Assembly (NCBI GenBank): GCA_964549615.1
Contig: CAZJVP010000011.1
Location: 62,001-126,000 of the forward strand
Reading direction: 5' to 3'
Origin: CAYVLA01 sp964549615 [NCBI: uncultured Thermococci archaeon]
GTDB lineage: Archaea > CAYQAE01 > CAYVLA01
DNA: 64,000 nt
The translations under genes and the position numbers were made by a program. Of the stretch, positions 1 to 8,030 are shown piece after piece (the first letter of the stretch is position 1; each line of letters starts with the position of its first letter). A model generated the notes under the pieces. It searched no databases. It was not told where the DNA came from and saw nothing but the letters and a program-made list of their open reading frames with translations.

Positions 1-2
1 TC

Positions 3-1085
3 TCGGACGACGACGGCAAGACATGGAACCGGCCCGCCGAGCAGATAACGATAGCCACGGGGGCTCCTGACTGGTACGAATCCGGGGCCGTCGAGCCGGC
101 CGGCATCGAGCTTACTGACGGCAGGGTATGGCTGCTGCTTCGATGGCAGGACGGCTACCAGTGGGAGACATTCTCCGAAGACGGCGGGATTCACTGGAGT
201 CCTCCGAGGCACACGCGCTTCGTCAGCAATCAGTCGCCGATGGCCATCCTGCGGCTCAAGGACGGTCGTCTCATGCTTGTATGGAACAACTGCGGGGCGG
301 AGGGGATGGGGAAGGTGCACTGGGGAAACGCTGAGCGGGCCGTCATGGCTGCCGCTTTGAGCCAAGATGAGGGCAGGACATGGAGAGGTTACCGCGAGGT
401 GGCCAGGGTCACGGACAACGGTCAGGTCTCCTACCCCTAACTCACCGAAACCCGAAGCGGGCACATACTCCTTTCCGCGGTCCAGTCCTTCATGCGGATA
501 GACCCCGACTTTTTGCTGAACACGAGCCTAGTTGAGGACTTCTCCCATGGCCTCGGCCGGTGGTCCACTCTGGGCACGAAAGGTGCCAAGGTCGTGGCAG
601 ATCCTGAAGGAAGCGGAGGTGCGGCCCTATGGATGGCCAAGCCCGACGCGTCGATGCCGTCGGGAGCCTGTCTGAACTTCCCGTTTGGACGATCAGGGCA
701 GCTTTCTGCTAGGCTTCGGATCGAGCAGGGCCTCGAGGCGGTGCACTTCACGCTGACCGATCACTACGATCTTCCAGGGCTTCCACGGGACGGAAGTTTT
801 CCATTCAGGGTCCTCAAGTCGGGTCGAATACAGATCGTCGGAAGCGGGAGCAGCTGGCTTGCCACCCCGGGAGATCTCACGCCCGGTCGGTTTCACGACA
901 TACGTCTGGAATGGAGCTGCGCCTCCGCTGAGGCGATCCTTTTCCGAGATGGCGGCGAGGTAGCCCGTCTGCATCAGTACGTTTGCGCCGAAGGGATGTG
1001 CTATCTCAGACTCCGGTGCCTGGCCAAGGACGTGGACGAGAAAGGCGTTTATCTGAAGAACTTGCGCGTGGAAGTAGTGCCCTGA
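3..1085 (+). pseudogene. Sialidase/BNR-repeat (Asp-box) protein, 5' partial, interrupted by in-frame TAA
   Basis: The reading frame is open from the left edge and shows three Asp-box motifs of the S-x-D-x-G-x-T-W type (SDDDGKTW at the edge, SEDGGIHW, SQDEGRTW), the mark of six-bladed sialidase/neuraminidase propellers that cleave or bind terminal sugars. After SYP the frame meets TAA at 438-440. The same frame then continues without a break (LTETRSGHILLS) to TGA at 1085. The downstream half carries a jelly-roll-like C-terminal domain with a DFSHGLGRW-type opening (about 510-1080), as in LamG/concanavalin-like modules. Because the frame and the fold both continue across the TAA, this was one gene, and the stop probably replaces a Tyr codon (TAC/TAT). 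The start lies outside the window. A nonsense mutation or a base-calling error fits best. Recoding is unlikely because TAA ends intact genes here (31200-31202, 31700-31702, 57624-57626). Confidence 0.72.
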
Positions 1086-1279
1086 GCATCCGGGCGTTGC
1101 TGGCCCCAAATCCCAAACGCATCGGGGATTGAGAGCAACCATGGATGCCTAGTCTCTTGAAGCTCAGGGATTCCGATCAGCCGCACTCATCTCAAAGCCA
1201 AGACGTCCGAGGTGCACTCCCGCCCCTGCAGACCGTCCCAAGCCCAGGCCGACCTCACCGCCGTTCAGCGTCGCGGTCC

Positions 1280-1552
1280 CTACCGCTGCTCCTGCCTGCT
1301 CTCCTTCCTCTTGCCTTCGGACTTGAGGACCTTGCCTAGGATATCGAAGACAAGCCAGACGATGAATCCGTAGACGACGCCGTTGAAGACGGCCACGACC
1401 AACGTGGTAGCTGGAATGCCGAGAACCGGTTCCTCGATTTCCGGTACGCCCAAAAGCCCATAGATCGCCCTTCCGGGCGGCAGCTCGCGGTAAGCGAGAG
1501 TCACGAAAAGGAACAAGAGGAATGCCAAGACAAATATCACTGCGCCTCTCAT
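1280..1552 (-). CDS. Small two-helix membrane protein
   Basis: About 90 residues beginning MRGAVIFV. An N-terminal hydrophobic segment (about residues 4-20) is followed by a short loop, a second hydrophobic segment (about 49-70) and a basic, polar C-terminal tail (KSEGKRKESRQEQR). No family is recognised. The longer upstream reading (to 1888) is unlike protein, so the start is placed at ATG 1552; ATG 1564 (MVLAM) is an equal alternative. A TTTTTAAAC box on the minus strand near 1612-1620 could be its promoter. The gene stands alone, convergent with the broken sialidase. Confidence 0.5.
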   Translation of the reverse strand: MRGAVIFVLAFLLFLFVTLAYRELPPGRAIYGLLGVPEIEEPVLGIPATTLVVAVFNGVVYGFIVWLVFDILGKVLKSEGKRKESRQEQR

Positions 1553-1940
1553 CGCTAAGACCATTCCTTGGCCGCAAGACTCGATCGCGGCCCGCCCGAA
1601 TTGAGTTCGGGGTTTAAAAAGATGCCGGTGCTGCATTGCACGGCTGCGCTTGCCATCGGCCCGCTTGTTGGCTTGGATGGATGCAGCCGCCTCGATGCCA
1701 GCAGGCCGCTGAAAAGGCGGAGGCCCTTGCACGAGCGCACACCTCCACACCCTCAACAACAAGCATTTCGTGCCGTTGAGGTCGCTTGGTTTGAAGCTTC
1801 TTGAAAGGTGAGAATCTCGGCCGGCAGAGAAGCCCAGACCCGGCCGATTCCTGCGGGACGGCGATCTTGCACTCAAGCCATTCACCAAAGCAAACCTCAG
1901 GGTCCAAAGATATTAGAGCAGTCGCACCGCGCGTTGGTCC
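1553..1940. other. Intergenic region, no convincing gene
   Basis: Divergent spacer between the small membrane protein and the aldo-keto reductase. Open frames here lack any recognisable protein pattern. It holds the two candidate TATA boxes, near 1612-1620 (minus) and 1906-1916 (plus). Confidence 0.6.
1906..1916 (+). promoter_or_regulatory. TATA-like box for aldo-keto reductase
   Basis: AAAGATATTAG lies about 30 nt before ATG 1941 with no Shine-Dalgarno sequence between, which fits an archaeal promoter with a leaderless or nearly leaderless transcript. Confidence 0.45.
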
Positions 1941-2930
1941 ATGCAGAGCCGCAGACTTGGTAAGACCGGCATGCGCGTATCTCGCCTTTCCTTCGGAGGG
2001 CTTTTCGTCTCGAGGGTCGGGGGGAACTACGATCAAGCCCGTGCCGCCCTGAGAAGGGGCCTAGAGCTTGGGGTCAACTATTTCGACACCGCGCCAAACT
2101 ACGCGGACAGCGAAGAGGTCATAGGAAGGGCCATGGAGGGGGTAGAGTCTCACTATTACCTGTCAACGAAGCTTGGCGGCCGCCCGAGCCCTTTTGATCC
2201 GCGTAACAAGGACCACCTGAGAGCAAGCCTGCTGAAGAGCTTGGAGCTTCTCAAACGTGACAGCGTCGACATCCTCATGATACATGAGCCGGACCGGCCC
2301 GGCCAGTATGACTGGTTCGAGAGCTGGAACCCGGTGGCGGGACCCGTATGCGAGTTCCTTAAGGAGTGCAAGGAGGAAGGCACCATCCACTACACCGGCC
2401 TTGGCGGCACGACCGTCCACGAGATGGCGTACCTCGTCAAGCACGGGGAGTTCGACGTCCTGCTGACTGCATTCAACTACAGCCTGCTGTGGAGGGAGGC
2501 GGCGGAGGGCCCAATCCCGGCTGCGGAAAGGAAAAGGATGGGCATCATAGCAGGGTCGCCGCTGCAGCAAGGATGGCTCTCGCGGCGCTACGACGATGTT
2601 CTGCGACATCCCCCGCCTTGGCTTTCCCCCGTCAGAAAACGGCAGCTGCTGCGGCTTTACGACCTCTGCGACGAACTGGATATGCCGATTGCCGAACTGG
2701 CCCTCAGGTTCGTCCTTTCCAATCCCCTCATCGACACCGTGTTGATGGGGGCTCGGTCCGTGGAGGAGGTGGATATGAACGTGCAGGCAGCGGAGCGGGG
2801 TCCGCTCCCCAAGAGTGTGCTAAGGGAGCTCGACAGGATATACCAAATGGCTCCTTACCGACCCTGCGAGGAGCCCATGTCCTGCGCCCTGGCCAATCCG
2901 TCGTACCGCGGCCCGGGATGGCTACGCTGA
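1941..2930 (+). CDS. Aldo/keto reductase
   Basis: A 329-residue (alpha/beta)8 NAD(P)H-dependent oxidoreductase of the usual length. The AKR tetrad is visible: Asp49 and Tyr54 (FDTAPNYADSE), Lys77 (STKLGG) and His115 (MIHEPD). The N-terminus (RRLGKTGMRVSRLSFGG) is typical of the YajO/GalDH-like branch that acts on aldehydes or aldoses, including L-fucose/galactose dehydrogenases. The medium-chain dehydrogenase at 2953 follows after 22 nt, so the two are probably cotranscribed and act on sugars or their aldehydes. Substrate is not determinable from sequence. Confidence 0.88.
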   Translation: MQSRRLGKTGMRVSRLSFGGLFVSRVGGNYDQARAALRRGLELGVNYFDTAPNYADSEEVIGRAMEGVESHYYLSTKLGGRPSPFDPRNKDHLRASLLKSLELLKRDSVDILMIHEPDRPGQYDWFESWNPVAGPVCEFLKECKEEGTIHYTGLGGTTVHEMAYLVKHGEFDVLLTAFNYSLLWREAAEGPIPAAERKRMGIIAGSPLQQGWLSRRYDDVLRHPPPWLSPVRKRQLLRLYDLCDELDMPIAELALRFVLSNPLIDTVLMGARSVEEVDMNVQAAERGPLPKSVLRELDRIYQMAPYRPCEEPMSCALANPSYRGPGWLR

Positions 2931-2952
2931 TCGGCGGAGGGAGCTGGTCCGA

Positions 2953-3975
2953 ATGAAGGCTGCCGTTGTCACGAAAGATCGAAAGCTGCAAGTCATGAAC
3001 ATCTCCGACCCGCAGCCGGGCCCGTACCAGTGCCTGGTCAAGATTGATGCCTGCGCGATCTGCACCGGGACTGACTCGAACATAATCAGCGGGAACTTCC
3101 CATGGCTGGTTGAGACCCCGTTCGTGCTGGGCCATGAATCCACGGGGCTGGTGGTCAAGGTCGGCGAAAAGGTACGCAACTTTAGGGTCGGAGACCGCGT
3201 CACCCGCCCCGCCGGAATCCTCCCCGGCGAGAGGCGCGACGGCATCGGAAGCAACTGGGGAGGGTTTGCAGAGTGGGGCCTGGTCGTGGACACGGACGCG
3301 GCGAAGGCGGCCGGGCTTACCTGCTCGGGAATGATCGAGAGCAGCCGACGGTCGCTTCCCAGCGACGTGGACCCAGTATCAGCTGCCTTGTCTGTCAATC
3401 AAAGGGAGATACTGTCCGTTGTGGAGAAGCTCAGGGTCGGCCCGCAATCGCGAGTCGTCGTCCTTGGATCGGGCTATAACGGTTTGCTGTTCTCGCTCTT
3501 TCTCAAGACGGCTGGAGCAGGCTGCGTGCTGTTGACGGGGAGTGCGGGACGCGAGAGCTTGGCCCGCAAGACGTTCGAGGCGGACCTCTTTTTGGACTAC
3601 AAACAGGAGCACTCCGCGAGGGATATCGAACGATTGCTGGGAGGCAAGCCCGACTACGTCATAGATGCCGTGGGGACCCAGCGGTCAATGGGGCTTGCCC
3701 AGAGGGTTTTGGGACCCCAAAGCGTCTTCGGGCGATACGGGCTGCACGAGTTCGATCGGATAGGCCCATTGGCCGATCAGATCAGGAGCCGCCACAAGGT
3801 CTTGGAGCTATCGGCCGACGAAGTGTCGGCGACCGAGAAGTGGATTTGCCTGTGGAGGAAGGGATTCTTCGACAGGCCAGGGATGTGCGATGGGACCGTT
3901 CCTCTGGACGAGATCGGATCCGCCTTCGAGAGGTTGGCCCGTCGCGAGGCTTTGAAGTTGGTCGTCACCATGTAG
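2953..3975 (+). CDS. Zinc-type alcohol/polyol dehydrogenase (MDR superfamily)
   Basis: 340 residues with the catalytic-domain pattern of medium-chain dehydrogenases: Cys37 in CTGTD and G-H-E at 60-62 (LGHESTG) as catalytic zinc ligands, then the VVxVGxxVRNFxVGDRV strand. The Rossmann fold follows at about 170-200 (VVVLGSGYNGLL). The four-cysteine structural-zinc lobe is missing; its place holds RPAGILPGERR. GGAGGGAG sits 9 nt before the ATG. Its position directly after the aldo-keto reductase suggests oxidation or reduction of a sugar or polyol, for example in fucose/rhamnose breakdown (inference). Confidence 0.85.
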   Translation: MKAAVVTKDRKLQVMNISDPQPGPYQCLVKIDACAICTGTDSNIISGNFPWLVETPFVLGHESTGLVVKVGEKVRNFRVGDRVTRPAGILPGERRDGIGSNWGGFAEWGLVVDTDAAKAAGLTCSGMIESSRRSLPSDVDPVSAALSVNQREILSVVEKLRVGPQSRVVVLGSGYNGLLFSLFLKTAGAGCVLLTGSAGRESLARKTFEADLFLDYKQEHSARDIERLLGGKPDYVIDAVGTQRSMGLAQRVLGPQSVFGRYGLHEFDRIGPLADQIRSRHKVLELSADEVSATEKWICLWRKGFFDRPGMCDGTVPLDEIGSAFERLARREALKLVVTM

Positions 3976-4252
3976 GTAAGCTTGCTTGGTGAACGCCTAG
4001 AACGTTCCGTCGTCCGGAGTGGTCGTCGCGCCCGCGCGGGGGCCAGCAGGGGATTCGAGCCGAGGGAGCAGGCGGTGCCCGTCATGTACAGGGCTGTGCG
4101 CCGTTGTCTTTTCCGGATCCTCATTCCGATCCTTCCTCCTGGCCGTGCTTTCCCTCGGGCAACTTATTTCGAACGTCTTGTGGGCCTCACCGCAAGCGGG
4201 CGACATATTCTGGCCCCGCCCAACTTCGCGCATTGGCAGATGGTCTCGGAGC

Positions 4253-5110
4253 TCAAGTCGGGGATGCGCCGGCTCGAGGCCCCCTGCGCGCATAGCCAAA
4301 GTAGATTAGCAACGTGCCTCCGGCTCCGAGCAGGCCTCCCATGGCCAACAATAACCTGGGCAACCAGGCGAGTATGGGGAATCTGGCTCCCAGTTGGAGT
4401 GTCGCATCCACTCCTCTTGACCCATCGGCGTTCATGATGACGATCGAGTAGTCTCCCGATCGGGGGATCCAGCTCATGGCGGCGGTCGGGGCTCCGAGGC
4501 CGGAGGCGAGCCAGAAAGTGGGTACGGTGGGAAGCTGTGACGGTGCCGTTCCATGCTGGAGCACGGTGCCGTCGAGCTCCAGCCTCACGTTCCATGGGCT
4601 GACCCTCCAATGATAGTCCACGGCATAGTCGTGCTGGATGTTGCCTAGGTAGGCCTTCGCGTCACCGTCCTTGGCGATGCCGACGAAGAGCTCCTTGGCC
4701 GGCGAGGTTCCATTGGCCTTGAGTCTGATCTCCACCAGTTTCCCCATGCCGAATCCTCTGAGGAACGGCGGGACATAGTCGTTCATGTCAAGGGGAACGA
4801 GGTCCACGAGCACCGCGTAACTCTCCGCGGACATCCTGCTCGTCTTGCTGACGAGGTAGCCGTCGGAGTCGCGTGGGTTGCCGCCCTGCCACATCAAGAA
4901 GATTCCCCCGGCGATCAAGAGGACAGACACGACTAGGAGTACTATGCCCAAGACCAATGCTGCCACTCTGAATCTTCCACCATGGGCGCCCAACCCCTTG
5001 CCGCAAGAAGGGCAGGTGGCGGGATCACCTTCCAATTCGGCTCTGCATCCTGGGCATCTCACGTCGGCGCAACCTGAACGGGGGTTTGCCTTCGGTGAAT
5101 CGCGAGGCAT
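4253..5110 (-). CDS. Zinc-ribbon membrane protein
   Basis: 285 residues. An N-terminal zinc ribbon (CPGCRAEL...CPSCGKGL, about residues 19-40) is followed by a strong transmembrane helix (about 48-72), a beta-rich ectodomain of about 160 residues (LVDLVPLDMNDY..., YSIVIMNADG) and a second hydrophobic helix near 245-270. The layout matches the many archaeal zinc-ribbon/TM proteins of unknown role. A second zinc-ribbon gene lies just upstream on the same strand (5220-5534). Confidence 0.7.
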   Translation of the reverse strand: MPRDSPKANPRSGCADVRCPGCRAELEGDPATCPSCGKGLGAHGGRFRVAALVLGIVLLVVSVLLIAGGIFLMWQGGNPRDSDGYLVSKTSRMSAESYAVLVDLVPLDMNDYVPPFLRGFGMGKLVEIRLKANGTSPAKELFVGIAKDGDAKAYLGNIQHDYAVDYHWRVSPWNVRLELDGTVLQHGTAPSQLPTVPTFWLASGLGAPTAAMSWIPRSGDYSIVIMNADGSRGVDATLQLGARFPILAWLPRLLLAMGGLLGAGGTLLIYFGYARRGPRAGASPT

Positions 5111-5219
5111 TTAAATGAACTCCTGGCAGTCTTCGCGATCGCTTGACAATAGGGCATCCGACGGCGGGGCCCTTACTGGGACGCTCTTCGGAGCCCCGCG
5201 TGCGCGAGGCAGCCGAGGA

Positions 5220-5534
5220 TCAAAGCTTCTTTCCGCAGCCGCGGCAAAATCGAGCGCCTGGCGAACTAGCCTCGCCACATGCTTGGCAGACGACCATCCT
5301 CTTTGAGGTGGCTCTGCCGATCTCCTTCTTGGCAATCTCCAAGCCCTTCTCGATCTCCTTGAACGCGGCAGATACAGCCCTGTCGATCTCCTCCCTGACG
5401 TCCGCAAGTACGTCTTCCCAGGGAGGCCTGACGTTCTCCTTCCTGCCCTTGGGAGTTCGGACCCCGCACTTGGGACAGAACAGGGCGTCTTCGGGCAGCT
5501 GCGTTCCGCATTTCTCGCAGGAAGCCGTGTTCAT
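5220..5534 (-). CDS. Double zinc-ribbon protein
   Basis: 104 residues with a zinc ribbon at each end (CEKCGTQL...CPKCG and CQACGE...CRGCGKKL) joined by a long amphipathic helix (DVLADVREEIDRAVSAAF). Proteins of this shape are usually adaptors; no target can be named. It lies 109 nt upstream of the zinc-ribbon membrane protein and may be expressed with it. A TATA-like AAAGTTATATCC (5562-5573, minus) lies about 30 nt before the ATG. Confidence 0.75.
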   Translation of the reverse strand: MNTASCEKCGTQLPEDALFCPKCGVRTPKGRKENVRPPWEDVLADVREEIDRAVSAAFKEIEKGLEIAKKEIGRATSKRMVVCQACGEASSPGARFCRGCGKKL

Positions 5535-5561
5535 CCCTCCCCTGCAGGGAGGACAGCCGCG

Positions 5562-5573
5562 GATATAACTTTC
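5562..5573 (-). promoter_or_regulatory. TATA-like box for double zinc-ribbon gene
   Basis: AAAGTTATATCC on the minus strand about 30 nt upstream of ATG 5534, consistent with a near-leaderless transcript. Confidence 0.45.
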
Positions 5574-5733
5574 GCCCCGGGCCGGGCTCCAGGAACGTCT
5601 CGGACTTTCCCCCGCCGCAAAGGCTCGGGGAGGACCTCCGCAAGGTCAGGGAGACTTGGCAGGTATTGGCTGGCAAAGGCAGAGGACCCCCGTCAAAAGG
5701 CCGTTTTTCAGATGGTGCGAGCAATGGCCTCGC

Positions 5734-6468
5734 ATGGCGGTTCGGGATGATGACCTTGCTGAGTTTCGGCGGTCGGCCATTTGCCCGTCCAGGCTCCGCC
5801 TCTTCTGCTATTGCGAGTTGGCGGCCATGCTGGAAAGGCAGGCAGTTGGGATCGACCTCTGGCCTACCCGCGCGGCATTCCGAGGGTGCGTGAGCCACGA
5901 GGTCCATGCGAAAGAACAGATCCAGATCTCTGGTCAGCCTGAGCCTGTCGTGGTCTGGACAGTGGGTGAGGCAATGGACTTGCTAAGAATCACGATCCAC
6001 GAAGCGCTTCGAAAGCGAATCATATTGGCGAACTCGGCGGACATACGCACCTTCTGCACGATCGTGCCCCAGCTCGTGCCCGGAAGGGGATGCTATGGCT
6101 ATCCCGATGCACTCGACTGCCGGAACGGGACCATCCCGGTAATTGTCGAGGCCAAGTATGTTTCGTCTCGCTTGCCCGCCCGAACGCGGGCGGCCGACGA
6201 GATCCAGGCGGCTGCCTACCTAGCAGGAGTCATCGAGCTCGGCTTCGCGGACGCCTATGCTGAGATCATCTACAGGGATCGTTCCGGCAGGCAGACGCAG
6301 GTCGGGATGCCATATACAGCGGAACTCGAGCGCAGGCTCAAGGCAATTGCGAGGCGCTTTGATTCCGTGGAGAAAGGACTGGAGGATCCCATCCCTCGCG
6401 ACCTTGGCGCATGCCGTTTCTGCAGGTTCAGGTACGCGTGCGTGTATGGCAGTCGGTCCCTGGGCTAG
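5734..6468 (+). CDS. Cas4/RecB-like PD-(D/E)XK nuclease with Fe-S cysteines
   Basis: 244 residues from ATG 5734 (MAVRDDD); the frame is open to 5656 but that part looks non-coding. It has a RecB-nuclease layout: an early cysteine (SAICPSRL), a G-x-x-x-H-E motif (GCVSHEVH), GYPDALD supplying the metal-binding Asp, VIVEAKY supplying the E-x-K, and a C-terminal C-x2-C-x5-C (CRFCRFRYAC). With the early Cys this would hold a 4Fe-4S cluster as in Cas4 and AddB-type enzymes. No cas gene or repeat array is in the window, so this is a solitary Cas4-like exonuclease, perhaps for repair. The Q motif after the E-x-K strand is also plausible (DEIQAAAYL). Confidence 0.8.
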   Translation: MAVRDDDLAEFRRSAICPSRLRLFCYCELAAMLERQAVGIDLWPTRAAFRGCVSHEVHAKEQIQISGQPEPVVVWTVGEAMDLLRITIHEALRKRIILANSADIRTFCTIVPQLVPGRGCYGYPDALDCRNGTIPVIVEAKYVSSRLPARTRAADEIQAAAYLAGVIELGFADAYAEIIYRDRSGRQTQVGMPYTAELERRLKAIARRFDSVEKGLEDPIPRDLGACRFCRFRYACVYGSRSLG

Positions 6469-6710
6469 CATTGTTGGTCGACTCCAGACCAGGATGCCTG
6501 ACAGCGGTGAACAAATCACAGGTCAGGTGCAAGGTCTGCGCATGCGATCGGAACCCTCGGACGAGCTAAATACCGATACCGAGCCGACGGCAAATTTATG
6601 AGGTTTGCCGAGCCCTCTAGATCGGGAGTCGGGTGGCCGCGGGGCAAAGGCTTCAGCCGCGATCCAAGCACAGTGTCCGTTGCGGGAAGCGCCTCGGAGG
6701 CATGGGGTCC

Positions 6711-6836
6711 ATGTTTTGGAAGGTCATCACCCCCATCTTGGTCACAGCCTTCGTTGTGGCCATGACGCTGTTCATGGCGATCGTCGAGGGCGCGACCGCA
6801 TCCGGATCCCGGGAATTGGGGCCGCGGGATCCCTGA
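6711..6836 (+). CDS. Possible small single-pass membrane peptide
   Basis: About 41 residues beginning MFWKVITPILVTAFVVAMTLFMAI, one strong hydrophobic helix and a short polar tail. GGAGG lies 10 nt before this ATG (6711); ATG 6702 or GTG 6633 are alternatives. A TTTATGAGG box at 6594-6602 could be a promoter. No family is recognised, and the call rests on the helix and the ribosome site. Confidence 0.35.
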   Translation: MFWKVITPILVTAFVVAMTLFMAIVEGATASGSRELGPRDP

Positions 6837-6859
6837 TGCCCTTGGATCAAGGTGGATGC

Positions 6860-7663
6860 CTAGGGCAGGTTCATCTCTCGGATCTCATCATCCGTGTAGT
6901 ACGGCGGCGGACGAAGGCTGAACCCGCCGTCCACGACGAGCTCGGCTCCCGTGGTGTAGCCGCTTAGCTTATCGGACAGCAAGAAGACGGCCGCGGGGCC
7001 GATGTCGGTCTCCAGGCGACCGGGACGTCTCAGCGGAATCGTATCCAGGACCGTTTTCTCCTTCTCCCTGTCCCGGGCAAGATGGGCGGACAGCCTGGTT
7101 GGGAAGTACCCCGGGGTCAGCATGTTGACCCGGATGCCGAAGGGGGCAAGCTCAACCGCCAGCACCTCCATGTAGGCTTTCAGGCCGGCCTTCGAGGCCC
7201 GATAGGCAGCCTCCCTGTACAGCGGTGCATGCGTGCAGGTGGAGCCCACGATGAGTATGCTGCCCCGGCCCTGGGAGATGAAATGCTTGGACGCCTCGCG
7301 GCATGCCCAGACGCAGGCGGAGAGGTTGGTGTGCATGGTGTTCACCCATGCCTCGGTCGTGACCTTGGAGACGGGCTGGTCCCAGTGGGCGCCGGCGTTG
7401 TTGACGTACATGTCCAAACCCCCGAGCCCCCTGATCGTCTCCTTGACCATGGATGTTACTTGTTCCTCTTTGCTCACGTCCGTACACAGCCGCAGGGCAC
7501 GGACCCCAGCGGATTCAATCTCGCGCAGCGTCTTTGGGTCCGGGTTCCGGCTAGCCACCGCTATGTGGACCCCCTCCGCGGCCAGGGCAAGTGCTATCGC
7601 GCGCCCGATGCCGCTCCCGCCCCCAGTGACCAAGGCTATCTTTCCGCCAAGTCCCGTGTCCAT
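6860..7663 (-). CDS. Short-chain dehydrogenase/reductase
   Basis: 267 residues from ATG 7663 (MDTGLGG), chosen because GGAAGG sits 6 nt upstream; ATG 7669 touches the same site. A classical SDR: cofactor motif TGGGSGIG near residues 14-21, NNAG after the fourth strand, catalytic Ser in VGSTCTH, Tyr/Lys in AAYRASK, and the C-terminal substrate loop. It would reduce or oxidise a hydroxyl or keto group with NAD(P)H. With AKR and ADH nearby, a role in sugar or uronate catabolism is likely but not shown. The end (GAELVVDGGFSLRPPPYY) is typical of the gluconate dehydrogenase-like set. Confidence 0.88.
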   Translation of the reverse strand: MDTGLGGKIALVTGGGSGIGRAIALALAAEGVHIAVASRNPDPKTLREIESAGVRALRLCTDVSKEEQVTSMVKETIRGLGGLDMYVNNAGAHWDQPVSKVTTEAWVNTMHTNLSACVWACREASKHFISQGRGSILIVGSTCTHAPLYREAAYRASKAGLKAYMEVLAVELAPFGIRVNMLTPGYFPTRLSAHLARDREKEKTVLDTIPLRRPGRLETDIGPAAVFLLSDKLSGYTTGAELVVDGGFSLRPPPYYTDDEIREMNLP

Positions 7664-8030
7664 ATTCATCCTTCCAGCATCTTGACGATCGACGCCGCCT
7701 TTAGGTCGGAGCACGGGCGGTGCAAGGGCTATTCAGTCTTTCCGTCGCTTTGATATGCCGGCCGGTTAGGATGCTCTTGGCAGGCCAAACTCGGATCTTC
7801 CATCGATCCCGCATTAACGAAGCCTTGTGGCTAGGACCCCGGCAGGCCTCCCCCAACCATCAGCCTCCAGGGGACGATCACAAAGCGGGTTGTCGGCCCG
7901 AGTTTCTACACCGAAGGCCGATTGGAAGCAATCTAGCGATCGGCCAGTGGGACGCAACAGCTTCAAGCGCCATGTCAGTTTCCTGGCTGAAGATGCATGT
8001 AGCCCCAATCCGTATGGTCGAGGTGAGCAT
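7664..8030. other. Divergent intergenic region
   Basis: Spacer between SDR and the GH67/GH20-like gene. No recognisable gene. It ends in GAGGTGA, the ribosome site of the next gene. Confidence 0.55.

Noticed and set aside
438-440. Recoding of TAA as an amino acid
   Set aside because: TAA ends three intact genes in this window (31200-31202, 31700-31702, 57624-57626 on the minus strand), so it works as a stop.
4019-4100. tRNA-like GGATTCGAGCC segment
   Set aside because: No matching acceptor stem or anticodon arm could be drawn around it.
5734-6468. CRISPR-Cas locus around the Cas4-like gene
   Set aside because: No regularly spaced repeats and no cas1, cas2 or effector genes nearby.
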